NCBI GenBank assembly: GCA_019136325.1
Contig: JAGVUJ010000072.1
Location: 1 to 36,962 of the forward strand
Origin: Deltaproteobacteria bacterium
GTDB taxonomy: Bacteria > Desulfobacterota > Syntrophia > Syntrophales > Smithellaceae
Direction: 5' to 3'
DNA length: 36,962 bases
In this document: piece after piece, positions 6,343 through 13,782 of the stretch
Layout: every line of letters begins with the position of its first letter
How positions within the stretch are numbered: position 1 is the stretch's first letter
Position numbers and translations under genes: made by a program
The notes under the pieces: model-generated
Databases searched by the model: none
What the model was told of the DNA's origin: nothing
The model's input: the letters and a program-made list of their open reading frames with translations, nothing else

Positions 6343-7032
6343 ATGAAACCGAATGACGTTCATCAGATGCTTCGAAATATCGGAGTGACGAATCTTCATC
6401 ACGCAAATACCGTGACCACAAGCAGTACCTTTCTGGAACAGGGCGGTTTATTATCCCGCAGTTTCGTTGAAGATTATCATTTAATTCAAACCCCTCTGTA
6501 TTCCGACGCCGAAAATAAAAATCATAACGTCTGGGAATGGATATTCCTTGATCATGTTGACATACATACGCAAACCGGTCGAAATAAAGGCCATAATCAA
6601 TATGGCCCTGTCTTGTTTGTTTTTCATCTTGATTTGCTTCTGGGACTGCCTCCGGGATCGGAGGTGTTCGTGACCCGGTATAATTTCCTGTACTGGCAAA
6701 GCCAGCACCATGATCAGAAATGGACCCGGACATCGGGAGAGCTGGCCAGAAATATTAATCTGGGTGATTTAAATAAGATTATTGTAATCAAAACACCGTC
6801 CGGTAAAATTGATTTTCCATCCCGTCAGGTGCAGATTATTCTGGATGAGCCTCAAAGAAATATTTCAACAGGAGAAAATGCATACCTGCACGCTGAAAAG
6901 AAACTCAGGAAGGCGGCCACAACCGGTAAAATTGACGCGTTTATTGAAAAGCGTCAATGCAATGAAGGATGTATTTGTTTGAAAAAATACGCCACAAAGC
7001 TTCAAAAACATTTCGATCTTTGTTACAAGTAG
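6343..7032 (+). CDS. Unknown protein, 229 aa, with Cys-rich C-terminus
   Basis: Not recognised with confidence. The N-terminus (LHHANTVTTSSTFLEQGGLLSR) superficially resembles the opening of ADP-ribosyltransferase-like toxins of the DarT/DUF4433 type (H-x-x-x-hydrophobic...GGLLS), but the later catalytic motifs cannot be identified. The middle is rich in His and aromatic residues (WEWIFLDHVDIH, YNFLYWQSQHHDQKW). The C-terminus has clustered cysteines (CNEGCICLKKY...FDLC) that could bind metal. No signal peptide or membrane segment is present. A strong GGAGGG site supports the start. The gene is monocistronic, with a palindrome-rich region upstream, and converges on the UbiA gene. Confidence 0.65.
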   Translation: MKPNDVHQMLRNIGVTNLHHANTVTTSSTFLEQGGLLSRSFVEDYHLIQTPLYSDAENKNHNVWEWIFLDHVDIHTQTGRNKGHNQYGPVLFVFHLDLLLGLPPGSEVFVTRYNFLYWQSQHHDQKWTRTSGELARNINLGDLNKIIVIKTPSGKIDFPSRQVQIILDEPQRNISTGENAYLHAEKKLRKAATTGKIDAFIEKRQCNEGCICLKKYATKLQKHFDLCYK

Positions 7033-7109
7033 AACGCTGTTTTTCGCAACCGGTCGTGTAAATGTTGACCGCATTTTCTGAAGGGCCTGGACATCATCCC
7101 ATCCGGGAA

Positions 7110-8021
7110 TCAGTTCAAGAATAGTCCGCCGGCAATGTATCCCACTGCGATCAATGCCTGTGTCAGCAATACAAGCACGACGTTTTTCTTCAGCGTATCC
7201 AGTAACACATCTTTTTCATCATAACGAAGTGAGCCTTTAATTACCCGGATGGCAAGGGGGAATGTTGTCAGGGACAAAAGAGTGAAAACAGGCATGTAAT
7301 GATACATGACCGCCCAGATGATCCAGACATAAACTAACAACGTTACGAATGAAAAAACCCAGGCTGATTTTTTCTTCCCGATGACAATTGGCAAGGTTCG
7401 CCTTTTGACGGTCATATCTGCTTCAACGTCCGGGAACTCGTTGATTAAAAGAAGATTATGCACCAGAAAATATGAAGGCATTGAGGCGATGAAAGCCGTC
7501 GGGGTATATTCATTTGTGTGAACGAAATAAGCGCCCAGAACAGGCAGGATGCCCAAACCGAGGCCGGGCGACCATTCGGGGTAACCCATCTTCAAGATGA
7601 GAGGCGTATAAAAGATGATGAGAAAAATTGCCAGCAGAAGCAACGGCAGCAGCATCCAGCCGCTTTTCAGGATGAAGAAAACGGCTATAGGAATCAGGAT
7701 GATAATACAGATAATGCCCAACCGCAGACTTTCTCGGACCGTTAGTGAACCGTCCGGTACGGCGCCGCTCCCGCCGCTGAAAGGAGTGCGACTGGTTCTA
7801 AAATCCAGACCGCTGCGCGCGTCGAAATAGTCGTTGAAAATATTCACCGCCGCATGAGCAATCATCAATCCGATTGTCGCGAGAACTGCATATCCGATGT
7901 TGAAGGGCGAACCGTAGCGGACGGATTCATACCAGGCAACGGCAGCGCCGAGAATACCCAGGATTAGAGCTAAAATCAGAAAAGGAATGCGAATAACGGT
8001 TATGATGCCTTCCAGTTTCAT
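7110..8021 (-). CDS. UbiA-family prenyltransferase (MenA-like)
   Basis: An integral membrane enzyme family that transfers prenyl chains from prenyl diphosphate to aromatic or other acceptors, for example in menaquinone synthesis. Both Asp-rich diphosphate/Mg-binding motifs are present: NIFNDYFDARSGLD (residues 60-73) and NEFPDVEAD (194-202). About eight hydrophobic segments fill the 303 aa, as usual for the family. The gene is last in a minus-strand group with a SAM methyltransferase, a combination seen in quinone and lipid biosynthesis. The acceptor cannot be told from sequence; the 1,4-dihydroxy-2-naphthoate type is the closest guess. Confidence 0.85.
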   Translation of the reverse strand: MKLEGIITVIRIPFLILALILGILGAAVAWYESVRYGSPFNIGYAVLATIGLMIAHAAVNIFNDYFDARSGLDFRTSRTPFSGGSGAVPDGSLTVRESLRLGIICIIILIPIAVFFILKSGWMLLPLLLLAIFLIIFYTPLILKMGYPEWSPGLGLGILPVLGAYFVHTNEYTPTAFIASMPSYFLVHNLLLINEFPDVEADMTVKRRTLPIVIGKKKSAWVFSFVTLLVYVWIIWAVMYHYMPVFTLLSLTTFPLAIRVIKGSLRYDEKDVLLDTLKKNVVLVLLTQALIAVGYIAGGLFLN

Positions 8022-8125
8022 TGTATCGGTTCATCATCCTTCAAATTAAATTCGTCAGCTTGGCTCTTTAACAAAGTATTCATGTTTCTGGCAAGGAAAT
8101 AATGAAAATGAATGTTGGACAGGTA

Positions 8126-8821
8126 TTATTTCCAGGCTTTGATAATCACATACGGACAGGCAGACACCCGTCGGCATTCGATATTGATGAAACCTGCCTG
8201 ACGAACGGTGCGGGACAGTTGATCCTCTGTAAAACTCTGCCCGAAAATCACATTGCGCAGCCCCCAGAAATTAAGCCACTCCGGAACAAAGGGGATCGGA
8301 AACCGTTGGACAAAGGACCGGAGGTCTTCATCAGAGGCACCCCGGTCGGTTTCTGAAATCATCAGGCATCCGCCCGGTTTGAGAACGCGATGTATTTCTT
8401 GCAGACCCCGGTGAGCATCGGGCCAGTGTTTGATGGATCCGACGCTGACGACTGTGTCAAAGGAAGAATCGCTGAACGGCAGCGACATGGCATTGTTTTG
8501 TTGAAAGGAACAATTGGATATCTGCTTCTGTCTGCGGTACTTTTCCGCCTTAATGACCTGCATCGGAGAATAGTCAATGCCTGTAATTCTGGATTGAGGA
8601 TTTCTGGATCCAAGCAATATCGATATGTAGCCCCGTCCGGCTCCCACCTCGAGGATGTGCTGAGTTTCCCGGATGGTCAGGTTTTCAGCGATATATTCAT
8701 AAAGATCGGAAATGACGTCATAAATGCGCTGGTTGTACAGGGAACCCATGACGTCCCAGACGATGCGCATGTCGCGTAAACGGGTTAACAGTCTAACCGT
8801 CAGCGAGTGCGGATTTGTCAT
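8126..8821 (-). CDS. Class I SAM-dependent methyltransferase
   Basis: 231 aa from the chosen start. The Rossmann-type SAM fold is visible: motif I HILEVGAGRGYISILL, the acidic end of strand 2 in ITGIDYSP, motif IV-like FDTVVSVGSIKHWPD, and LKPGGCLMISE for strand 5. A longer frame opens at 8956 but would overlap the stop of the upstream gene. ATG 8821 (MTNPHSLTVRL) has AAGGAAA in front and is preferred. It is coded between yjbQ and the UbiA prenyltransferase. A UbiE-like role on a prenylated quinone is possible from context only. Confidence 0.8.
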   Translation of the reverse strand: MTNPHSLTVRLLTRLRDMRIVWDVMGSLYNQRIYDVISDLYEYIAENLTIRETQHILEVGAGRGYISILLGSRNPQSRITGIDYSPMQVIKAEKYRRQKQISNCSFQQNNAMSLPFSDSSFDTVVSVGSIKHWPDAHRGLQEIHRVLKPGGCLMISETDRGASDEDLRSFVQRFPIPFVPEWLNFWGLRNVIFGQSFTEDQLSRTVRQAGFINIECRRVSACPYVIIKAWK

Positions 8822-8888
8822 CGGATAATTTCCTTTTAAGTTGATAATACCTTCATATCCAAAATACGATTCTCTTAATTTCAACCGT

Positions 8889-9308
8889 TTATTGGCCAAT
8901 AATTTGTACGATGATTTCCCGGTGTCGTTTTCGGTTGTCGAAGTCGATGAAGACAATCTGCTGCCACGTTCCCAGCGTCGGCCTGCCGCCGACCAGTGGA
9001 ATCGTCAGAGATGGTTTCATCACTGCGGCACGGACATGCGAAAATCCGTTTCCGTCTCCCCATCGCTCATCGTGCCGGTAAGGGATGTCCGATGGGGAGA
9101 TCCTTTCGAGGGCTTTCTTCAAATCATGCAGTACGCCGGATTCATACTCAATGGTCGTCACCGAGCCGGTTGAGCCGGGACAAAAAACACAAATCAGCCC
9201 GTCGGACATGGATGCACCTTCCAGAATGGAAAGAACCTGGGGAGTGATATTGACAATATCGTTAAACCCCTGGGTCTGAAGTTTAATCGTTTTTGTAGCA
9301 ATCATCAT
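8889..9308 (-). CDS. yjbQ: YjbQ / UPF0047 family protein
   Basis: 139 aa, full length for this small, widely conserved family. Some members have weak thiamine-phosphate-synthase activity, but the true role is unsettled. Hallmarks seen: CPGSTGSVTTIEYESG, YRHDERWGDGNGFSHVRAA and IPLVGGRPTLGTWQQIVFIDFDNRKRHREI, close to the family C-terminus. The usual GNGHSH reads GNGFSH here, so one of the conserved His is replaced by Phe. It lies 13 bases downstream of the membrane-protein gene on the same strand. Confidence 0.88.
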   Translation of the reverse strand: MMIATKTIKLQTQGFNDIVNITPQVLSILEGASMSDGLICVFCPGSTGSVTTIEYESGVLHDLKKALERISPSDIPYRHDERWGDGNGFSHVRAAVMKPSLTIPLVGGRPTLGTWQQIVFIDFDNRKRHREIIVQIIGQ

Positions 9309-9321
9309 GAGACGAGCTTTT

Positions 9322-9819
9322 TTATTTTTCTTCCTTTAAAATTGCGGAGACGATCCGGTTAATGCCCAGAATGCCCAGAATAAATATGACGCCGACAACA
9401 AGTTCAATGGCCATCCAGACAAAAGGCGAAACCGTAGCCGCGGGCCGGGCAATTGCGGAGACGAGAAAAAACATGAAGGCGTAACTGTTAAAGACGTAAG
9501 GAAGGGCATCCTTCAAAAGAACAATTGCATAGACGAACAGGCCGATGAAAAGCAGCTTGGCGGCTTCATGTCCCATAACGGGCATCAGGACGTCGATGAA
9601 CAATTCGCTGAGAACAACGCACAGGATGCCGGCAAGTCCGCCGATCAGAATGTGTGGTGCCTGCTGGATGTCTTCATGCACCACAAAAAAGAAAATCATC
9701 ACCATAAAGGCCGGCCAGGCGGGAAGAGGAACGGCGGCCATAATGATTTCAAAAATGATGATGAAAGCCACCAGTAGAAAACCGAAGAGAACGCTTTTTT
9801 TCGTAAATATTTTAGCCAT
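9322..9819 (-). CDS. Small integral membrane protein (DUF1097-like?)
   Basis: 165 aa with about five hydrophobic segments (around 10-32, 37-48, 54-75, 85-105 and 135-155). The pattern of short helices with a GGLAGILCVVLSELF segment recalls DUF1097/YcdZ inner-membrane proteins, but this is a weak match by eye. It is first of a four-gene minus-strand run ending in the UbiA prenyltransferase. No catalytic motif is visible. Confidence 0.6.
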   Translation of the reverse strand: MAKIFTKKSVLFGFLLVAFIIIFEIIMAAVPLPAWPAFMVMIFFFVVHEDIQQAPHILIGGLAGILCVVLSELFIDVLMPVMGHEAAKLLFIGLFVYAIVLLKDALPYVFNSYAFMFFLVSAIARPAATVSPFVWMAIELVVGVIFILGILGINRIVSAILKEEK

Positions 9820-10070
9820 CTATCCCTACCGAATCCTTAATGTTTTGAGAAGAAGAATAAGGAATTCAACAGAATTTGTCAAGGAGAGAGGAAAGATGCG
9901 GAATAGAATTTATTTTTAAAAAAAGAATTTTATGCTACATAATAGACGAAACAGGCCATTACGAATCTTCAGCAAAGAAATAGATAATTTTTTTATAGAG
10001 ACATGGAAGATTAGAGAATCCCGGCAAACATTTTCAGCACATCTTAAAAAAATCAGGGGAGGCGTCGGAT

Positions 10071-10556
10071 ATGAAATTACATTCTTGGTTGTTATTGATT
10101 ATCCTGGCGGCCATGGCAGCGTTTTCCGCCTTAAACTGGAGCACCTTTGTTTCGCCGACAAACTTATCGCTCGGTTTCACATCGGTGCACATGCCGCTGG
10201 GGCTGGTGATGCTGGGCATACTGGTATTGATCGTCATGTTATGCCTGATGTTTGTGGTGTATATCCAGGCCAAAGCGCTTCTGGAATCCCATCAGCACGC
10301 AAAGGCATTGAAGGCTCAGCGGGAGCTTGCGGATCAGGCGGAATTGTCGCGTTTTACCGAATTGCGAAACTATCTGGAGAGCCAGTTGCGGGCACAGGAA
10401 GCCAAAAATTCGGAATTGAAAACGAACATTCTTACGCGCATCGAGCAGCAGGAAAACCATCTCCGCACCGCAATCGAAGAAGCAGGCAATACGCTTGCCG
10501 CCTATATCGGGGAAATGGATGACCGTCTGGGGAAAAAATCAGACGGCGGCTCGTGA
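10071..10556 (+). CDS. LapA-like membrane protein with cytoplasmic coiled coil
   Basis: 161 aa. Two N-terminal membrane segments (6-22 and about 43-66) are separated by a short loop containing NWSTFVSPTNLSLGF, which fits the LapA/DUF1049 pattern. They are followed by a long charged helix (about 70-155: LESQLRAQEAKNSELKTNIL). LapA proteins assist envelope/LPS assembly in proteobacteria. A GGGGAGG site precedes ATG 10071. The gene stands alone on the plus strand; the hairpin downstream serves the opposite strand. Confidence 0.7.
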   Translation: MKLHSWLLLIILAAMAAFSALNWSTFVSPTNLSLGFTSVHMPLGLVMLGILVLIVMLCLMFVVYIQAKALLESHQHAKALKAQRELADQAELSRFTELRNYLESQLRAQEAKNSELKTNILTRIEQQENHLRTAIEEAGNTLAAYIGEMDDRLGKKSDGGS

Positions 10557-10595
10557 TGGGTTTTTATCTTGCAGGCATGGCCTGAATCGCACGAC

Positions 10596-10632
10596 AAAAA
10601 AACAACCTCTTCCTTTCGGGAAGAGGTTGTTC
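10596..10632 (-). terminator. Terminator of the short minus-strand peptide transcript
   Basis: AACAACCTCTTCC (10601-10613) and GGAAGAGGTTGTT (10619-10631) form a 13-bp stem. On the minus strand it runs straight into TTTTT (10600-10596), while on the plus strand no T-run follows. It therefore ends transcription from the 10865-10838 promoter, about 26 bases after the micro-ORF stop. Confidence 0.75.
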
Positions 10633-10657
10633 AAGAATCGATTTATCGTTCGGATAA

Positions 10658-10705
10658 TTAAGTGCCGCCAGTATCATTTGGAGGACAACATTCTAAAATT
10701 TTCAT
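10658..10705 (-). CDS. Micro-ORF MKILECCPPNDTGGT
   Basis: A 15-residue ORF with an excellent ribosome-binding site (AAGGAG, 8 bases before ATG), inside a short transcript bounded by its own promoter and terminator. Its sequence lines up with the last 16 residues of the 54-aa peptide coded at 12344-12508 (MKISWGCPPGGGGDAV): M-K-I at the start, Cys-Pro-Pro at positions 7-9 and a Gly-rich end. A degenerate sister copy lies 60 bases upstream. This is not noise-like: three related copies within 2 kb. It could be a leaderless modified peptide, a signal or a regulatory leader. Function unknown. Confidence 0.55.
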   Translation of the reverse strand: MKILECCPPNDTGGT

Positions 10706-10764
10706 GTCTTTTCTCCTTCGATGTTGAATTGAGTTGGAATTTAAATCTCCACGTGAAGGTGAAT

Positions 10765-10804
10765 TTACGTTCCGCCTGCAGGGGGACCGCTTTCAAAATT
10801 TTAT
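10765..10804 (-). pseudogene. Degenerate sister copy of the micro-ORF
   Basis: After AAAGGAGAGG, the same layout recurs: AT(-)AAAATTTT(-)GAA, then codons reading S-G-P-P-A-G-G-T-stop. Restoring one base at each of the two gaps would give MKILESGPPAGGT, parallel to the intact copy. As it stands the ATG is lost (ATA) and the frame is shifted, so it is probably not translated. A TTG-initiated alternative frame exists but has poor spacing to the ribosome-binding site. Confidence 0.45.
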
Positions 10805-10837
10805 AGTTCCTCTCCTTTCGATTTGATGGTTGGCGAT

Positions 10838-10865
10838 ATTATAGTTGATTTGAAGAATTTATCAA
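10838..10865 (-). promoter_or_regulatory. Promoter of the micro-ORF transcript
   Basis: On the minus strand TTGATA (10865-10860), a 16-base spacer and a perfect TATAAT (10843-10838). The transcript from about 10830 to the terminator at 10596 would be roughly 230 bases. Confidence 0.7.
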
Positions 10866-10981
10866 CGGGGAAAATGATTATGGATTTCAATTCTGTTTAT
10901 ATTGAAGATGTTTCAAAGATATAAAATGATAAATGTTTGGTTTAAGATCAAGACATCCGCAAATTCGGATTCTGATCAGAA

Positions 10982-12232
10982 ATGAACGTTATGAACACCA
11001 ATTTGACCGATCAACAGGCAAGGACAGCCTACCTGGAACAACATTACGGCAAAGACATTCTGCCGCTGTCGGCATTCGAACAAACCATGCCGGGATCGGA
11101 GCCGATAGAAATTCTCTTCTTTTATAAGAAAGACACGCCTGTATCAAAATTGCGAGAAAGTCTTTTAAAAACCATTGAGCATTATAATCTGTTTTCCAGC
11201 CGCCTGATCATGACCGATCGGGATAAATTTGCGTTGCAGTACTGCACGGATGGCGCCTTGGCCGTTGTTCTGCCGTCTCTGGATAAAAAATTCGACGAGA
11301 TTGAGATCGACGAAATCAAGAGCAGAATGGTGCATGTCAAAACGTTGCCGGGCGAGCCTCTGTTGGCCGTAACGGGCATACCCGTCCGGGACGGCATATT
11401 CGGCGGAATCAGTTGTTCGCATACGGTGGCCGATGGCATTTCCTTGATGCTGTTTCTTTATGCGTGGATGTGCATCACAGAGGGCAAGCCCTTTTTGCTT
11501 CCATCCGGACAGAAATTGTTTCAGGGCCAACCGGTTCGCTCCATCGATATCGACAAGGTATTTACCCCGCCTTTGTCGAAACTGAGCGACGTTATTCAAA
11601 AGCGAGTCAAAAGAGCCGCCATAAAAACCTATGCGAAAAGGGAATATTTTTCGGAAGAATTTCTTCGGGATATGAAAGACAGAGCAAAGGCGGAAAACGA
11701 AAAATACAGCATTTCCGACAACCAGATTATCACGGCTTATTTACTGAAAAAGTATCACAGCGTAATGATGCCGAAAACGGACAGAATCGTGTTGAGAACG
11801 CCCGTCAATTTCCGCGACATTCATCCGGATATCGATCCACTTTACATCGGCAATGCGCAGTATTATTGTGTGACCATCTATGAAAAAGACGAAATCGATA
11901 ATATGTCGGTTTACGACGTCGCCTTCCGCCTGAAAGAATCCATTTCCCGCATGCGCAATGAAAATTTTCTGAAAGAATTGTCCCAGCTCTCGACATACGG
12001 CATAGAAATAAAAACCGGTCTGTTCAAAAACGATCCTCCGGGCAATATGGACGCGGACATCCTTTCCAGCAACCTGACGCATCTTACCGATCTCGAAGCG
12101 ATGGGCGTCGGCTCGGATGTCGGCAGCGTTTTATCCATCACCCTGGCATATTACAAAACAAACTTTATTATCCTGAAAGAAAAAAGCGGCAAACTATTTG
12201 CGGAAATTTCAAGCATGTACCCCTTTATTTGA
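10982..12232 (+). CDS. BAHD / condensation-domain-like acyltransferase
   Basis: 416 aa. This superfamily (BAHD transferases, NRPS condensation domains, PapA-type enzymes) transfers acyl groups from CoA or carrier proteins to alcohols or amines. The catalytic HxxxD is seen as H147-TVA-D151 in GGISCSHTVADGISL. The flanking layout is typical: a beta-hairpin, FGGISCSH, then a helix with LFLYAWM, and later a second lobe with RTPVNFRDIHPD. The second BAHD signature DFGWG is not recognisable (DLEAMGVGSDVG at that place), so the active-site channel differs. No carrier protein is coded nearby. The gene is followed 111 bases later by the 54-aa peptide, making a peptide substrate a possible reading. Start is ATG 10982 or 10991; no clear ribosome-binding site. 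An O/N-acyltransferase of a secondary metabolite is the alternative. Confidence 0.7.
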   Translation: MNVMNTNLTDQQARTAYLEQHYGKDILPLSAFEQTMPGSEPIEILFFYKKDTPVSKLRESLLKTIEHYNLFSSRLIMTDRDKFALQYCTDGALAVVLPSLDKKFDEIEIDEIKSRMVHVKTLPGEPLLAVTGIPVRDGIFGGISCSHTVADGISLMLFLYAWMCITEGKPFLLPSGQKLFQGQPVRSIDIDKVFTPPLSKLSDVIQKRVKRAAIKTYAKREYFSEEFLRDMKDRAKAENEKYSISDNQIITAYLLKKYHSVMMPKTDRIVLRTPVNFRDIHPDIDPLYIGNAQYYCVTIYEKDEIDNMSVYDVAFRLKESISRMRNENFLKELSQLSTYGIEIKTGLFKNDPPGNMDADILSSNLTHLTDLEAMGVGSDVGSVLSITLAYYKTNFIILKEKSGKLFAEISSMYPFI

Positions 12233-12269
12233 GGGAATCTGCAATCCTGAAAAGCCAGCCATATTTTGA

Positions 12270-12297
12270 TTGACAAAAAATATAAATCTTTTATCAT
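12270..12297 (+). promoter_or_regulatory. Promoter of the 54-aa peptide gene
   Basis: TTGACA (12270-12275), 16 bases, TATCAT (12292-12297). It lies after the acyltransferase stop, so the peptide has its own transcription start near 12304 besides any read-through. Confidence 0.6.
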
Positions 12298-12343
12298 TTC
12301 AAAAGATATGAATAAAACAATAATGATGAGAAAGGAGAATATT

Positions 12344-12508
12344 ATGGAAAATTTAAATGGTGTTCCTCCGAAAAGAGCCATCGATCAGAATTTATCAGGA
12401 GATGTGATTCGTGAGCCTTATGCCTATTATGAAGTGCCCATCGAAGACGAAACAGTAATGAAAATATCATGGGGGTGTCCTCCCGGCGGCGGTGGCGATG
12501 CTGTTTAA
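12344..12508 (+). CDS. Putative modified-peptide precursor (54 aa, C-terminal GCPPGGGGDAV)
   Basis: ATG 12344 has AAGGAG 6 bases upstream, a promoter in front and a perfect 18-bp terminator 82 bases behind. The peptide starts MENLNGVPPKRAID, continues with an acidic/aromatic middle (REPYAYYEVPIEDE) and ends VMKISWGCPPGGGGDAV. The ending matches the micro-ORF at 10658-10705, and the GVPP near the N-terminus matches the precursor at 5175-5348, down to a shared 13-base stretch GGTGTTCCTCCGA. The last 16 residues look like a core and the rest like a leader. Neighbouring acyltransferase, formyltransferase-like and ligase-like genes are candidate tailoring enzymes, and the PqqD/radical SAM pair 7 kb away is another. 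No matching known family comes to mind. Confidence 0.65.
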   Translation: MENLNGVPPKRAIDQNLSGDVIREPYAYYEVPIEDETVMKISWGCPPGGGGDAV

Positions 12509-12590
12509 AAGATCATCGGTCCGTTAAGCAGGAAGATCCGATGTCTGCGGATGACTGATGAATGACAATCCTTGAGGAGCAGAAAAAAAT

Positions 12591-12630
12591 AAACAAAAAG
12601 CAGAGCCGTTTCCGGCTCTGCTTTTTGTTT
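12591..12630 (+). terminator. Strong terminator after the 54-aa peptide gene
   Basis: A perfect 18-bp stem (12591-12608 with 12613-12630), loop TTTC, ending in CTTTTTGTTT. It separates the peptide from the formyltransferase gene, which must then use read-through or its own promoter. Confidence 0.85.
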
Positions 12631-12685
12631 CAATCATGGTCTGATGAATTATTGGGGAAAAGAGAACAACCGGAGAAACAACAAG

Positions 12686-13681
12686 ATGCATCGCGTGGTT
12701 ATTTTTGCCAATACGGTGTGGGGTGTTCCGTCTGTTCTTATCAAAGGCACGCTGGCTGCAATATCCAGACGTGCGGATTTTGATCTTGTTGCCATTTGCC
12801 TTCCGGAAAGACCGTCGACCTCAAAAATATTTATATACAGCATGTTGTATACGGCTGTTATCAACCTCAGATCTTTTATGAACCCGGCCATAAAAAGAAA
12901 ACATCGATCTCTTCATCCGATCCCTGTATGTCGTTTAGCCCGAAAATATCGCTTTGAACTGGTCATCCCTCCGCTGGGCAACATTAACGATCCGGTTTTT
13001 ATTGCATATCTGCGAGACAAGATCAGACCGACTATCGCTTTGTCATTCTATTGTCTCAGGAAATTCAGTCCTTCATTACTGGCAACTTTTCAATATGCAG
13101 TAAATTATCATAACAGCTTTTTGCCAAAAAACAGGGGACGCAACGCAACGTCATGGTCTCTCTATCAAGATGAGCCATACAGCGGGTTTACCTTTCATTA
13201 TATGACGGCGGAATGGGATGCCGGCCGTATCCTGGTTCAGGAAAATCTGCCGGTGAGGTCTGATGATCATCTGTCTGATCTGGAAATGGAAAAAGCCACT
13301 CAAGCGGCACGCTATATTCCTCAGATTCTTCAAATGGTTTCCGAGGGGGTCGATGGCGAATCGCAAAAGGGAGCAGGGAGTTACCATTCGTGGAAGGACT
13401 GTCTGTCGCTATCCGCCATCGCAGATCCTTCTTCTCTTTCAAAAATGGAACTCATGAAAAGACTGAAGTCTTTTGAAAAGCTGGATATACAATTTTCAGG
13501 CCGATGGTATGAGGTTACTGGAATTAGAGAAGTGAAGAAGGGACTTGAAAATAAAGAAAAATTTACGTTTATGACATCGGATGGATCTCTGATGAAAGCG
13601 GTTCATTTCTTGTATCTTCCGTATGGATTGTATTGGATATATCAGCATATCAAACATCTTGTCATGACACCCGATAAATAA
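12686..13681 (+). CDS. Formyltransferase-fold protein (Fmt/PurN-like)
   Basis: 331 aa from ATG 12686 (GGAGA 9 bases upstream); a longer frame from 12644 lacks a good site. The formyl-tetrahydrofolate-dependent transferase fold is recognised from the catalytic triad N140-x-H142 (VNYHNSFLPKNRGRN) and D178 (MTAEWDAGRILVQE). These match the usual N-x-H-x-S-L-L-P...D-x-G-x-I pattern. The N-terminal VVIFANTVWGVPSVLIKGTL resembles the Fmt nucleotide-fold start. It is not the housekeeping tRNA formyltransferase: the sequence is divergent and the genomic context differs. Such stand-alone enzymes formylate amino sugars, amines or peptide N-termini in secondary pathways. A terminal membrane-like helix (FLYLPYGLYWIYQHI) is unusual. 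Confidence 0.7.
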   Translation: MHRVVIFANTVWGVPSVLIKGTLAAISRRADFDLVAICLPERPSTSKIFIYSMLYTAVINLRSFMNPAIKRKHRSLHPIPVCRLARKYRFELVIPPLGNINDPVFIAYLRDKIRPTIALSFYCLRKFSPSLLATFQYAVNYHNSFLPKNRGRNATSWSLYQDEPYSGFTFHYMTAEWDAGRILVQENLPVRSDDHLSDLEMEKATQAARYIPQILQMVSEGVDGESQKGAGSYHSWKDCLSLSAIADPSSLSKMELMKRLKSFEKLDIQFSGRWYEVTGIREVKKGLENKEKFTFMTSDGSLMKAVHFLYLPYGLYWIYQHIKHLVMTPDK

Positions 13682-13782
13682 AATATTAGACTATTGGCTG
13701 TATTTAGTATACAAAAACTACATTATATTTATCTTCGATGCTTTTTTTTATTTTCTTGAAAAAAGATTCTTGGTTGTGTTAA

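Noticed and set aside
8822..8956. Longer N-terminus for the methyltransferase
   Set aside because: It would overlap the stop and C-terminal codons of yjbQ; the RBS-supported ATG at 8821 gives the normal domain length.
9932..10522. 196-codon plus-strand frame overlapping the LapA-like gene
   Set aside because: The alternative frame has a two-helix plus coiled-coil design and a GGGGAGG site; this one has neither.
12266..12343. Upstream extension of the 54-aa peptide
   Set aside because: The -35/-10 elements lie inside it, and AAGGAG fits only ATG 12344.
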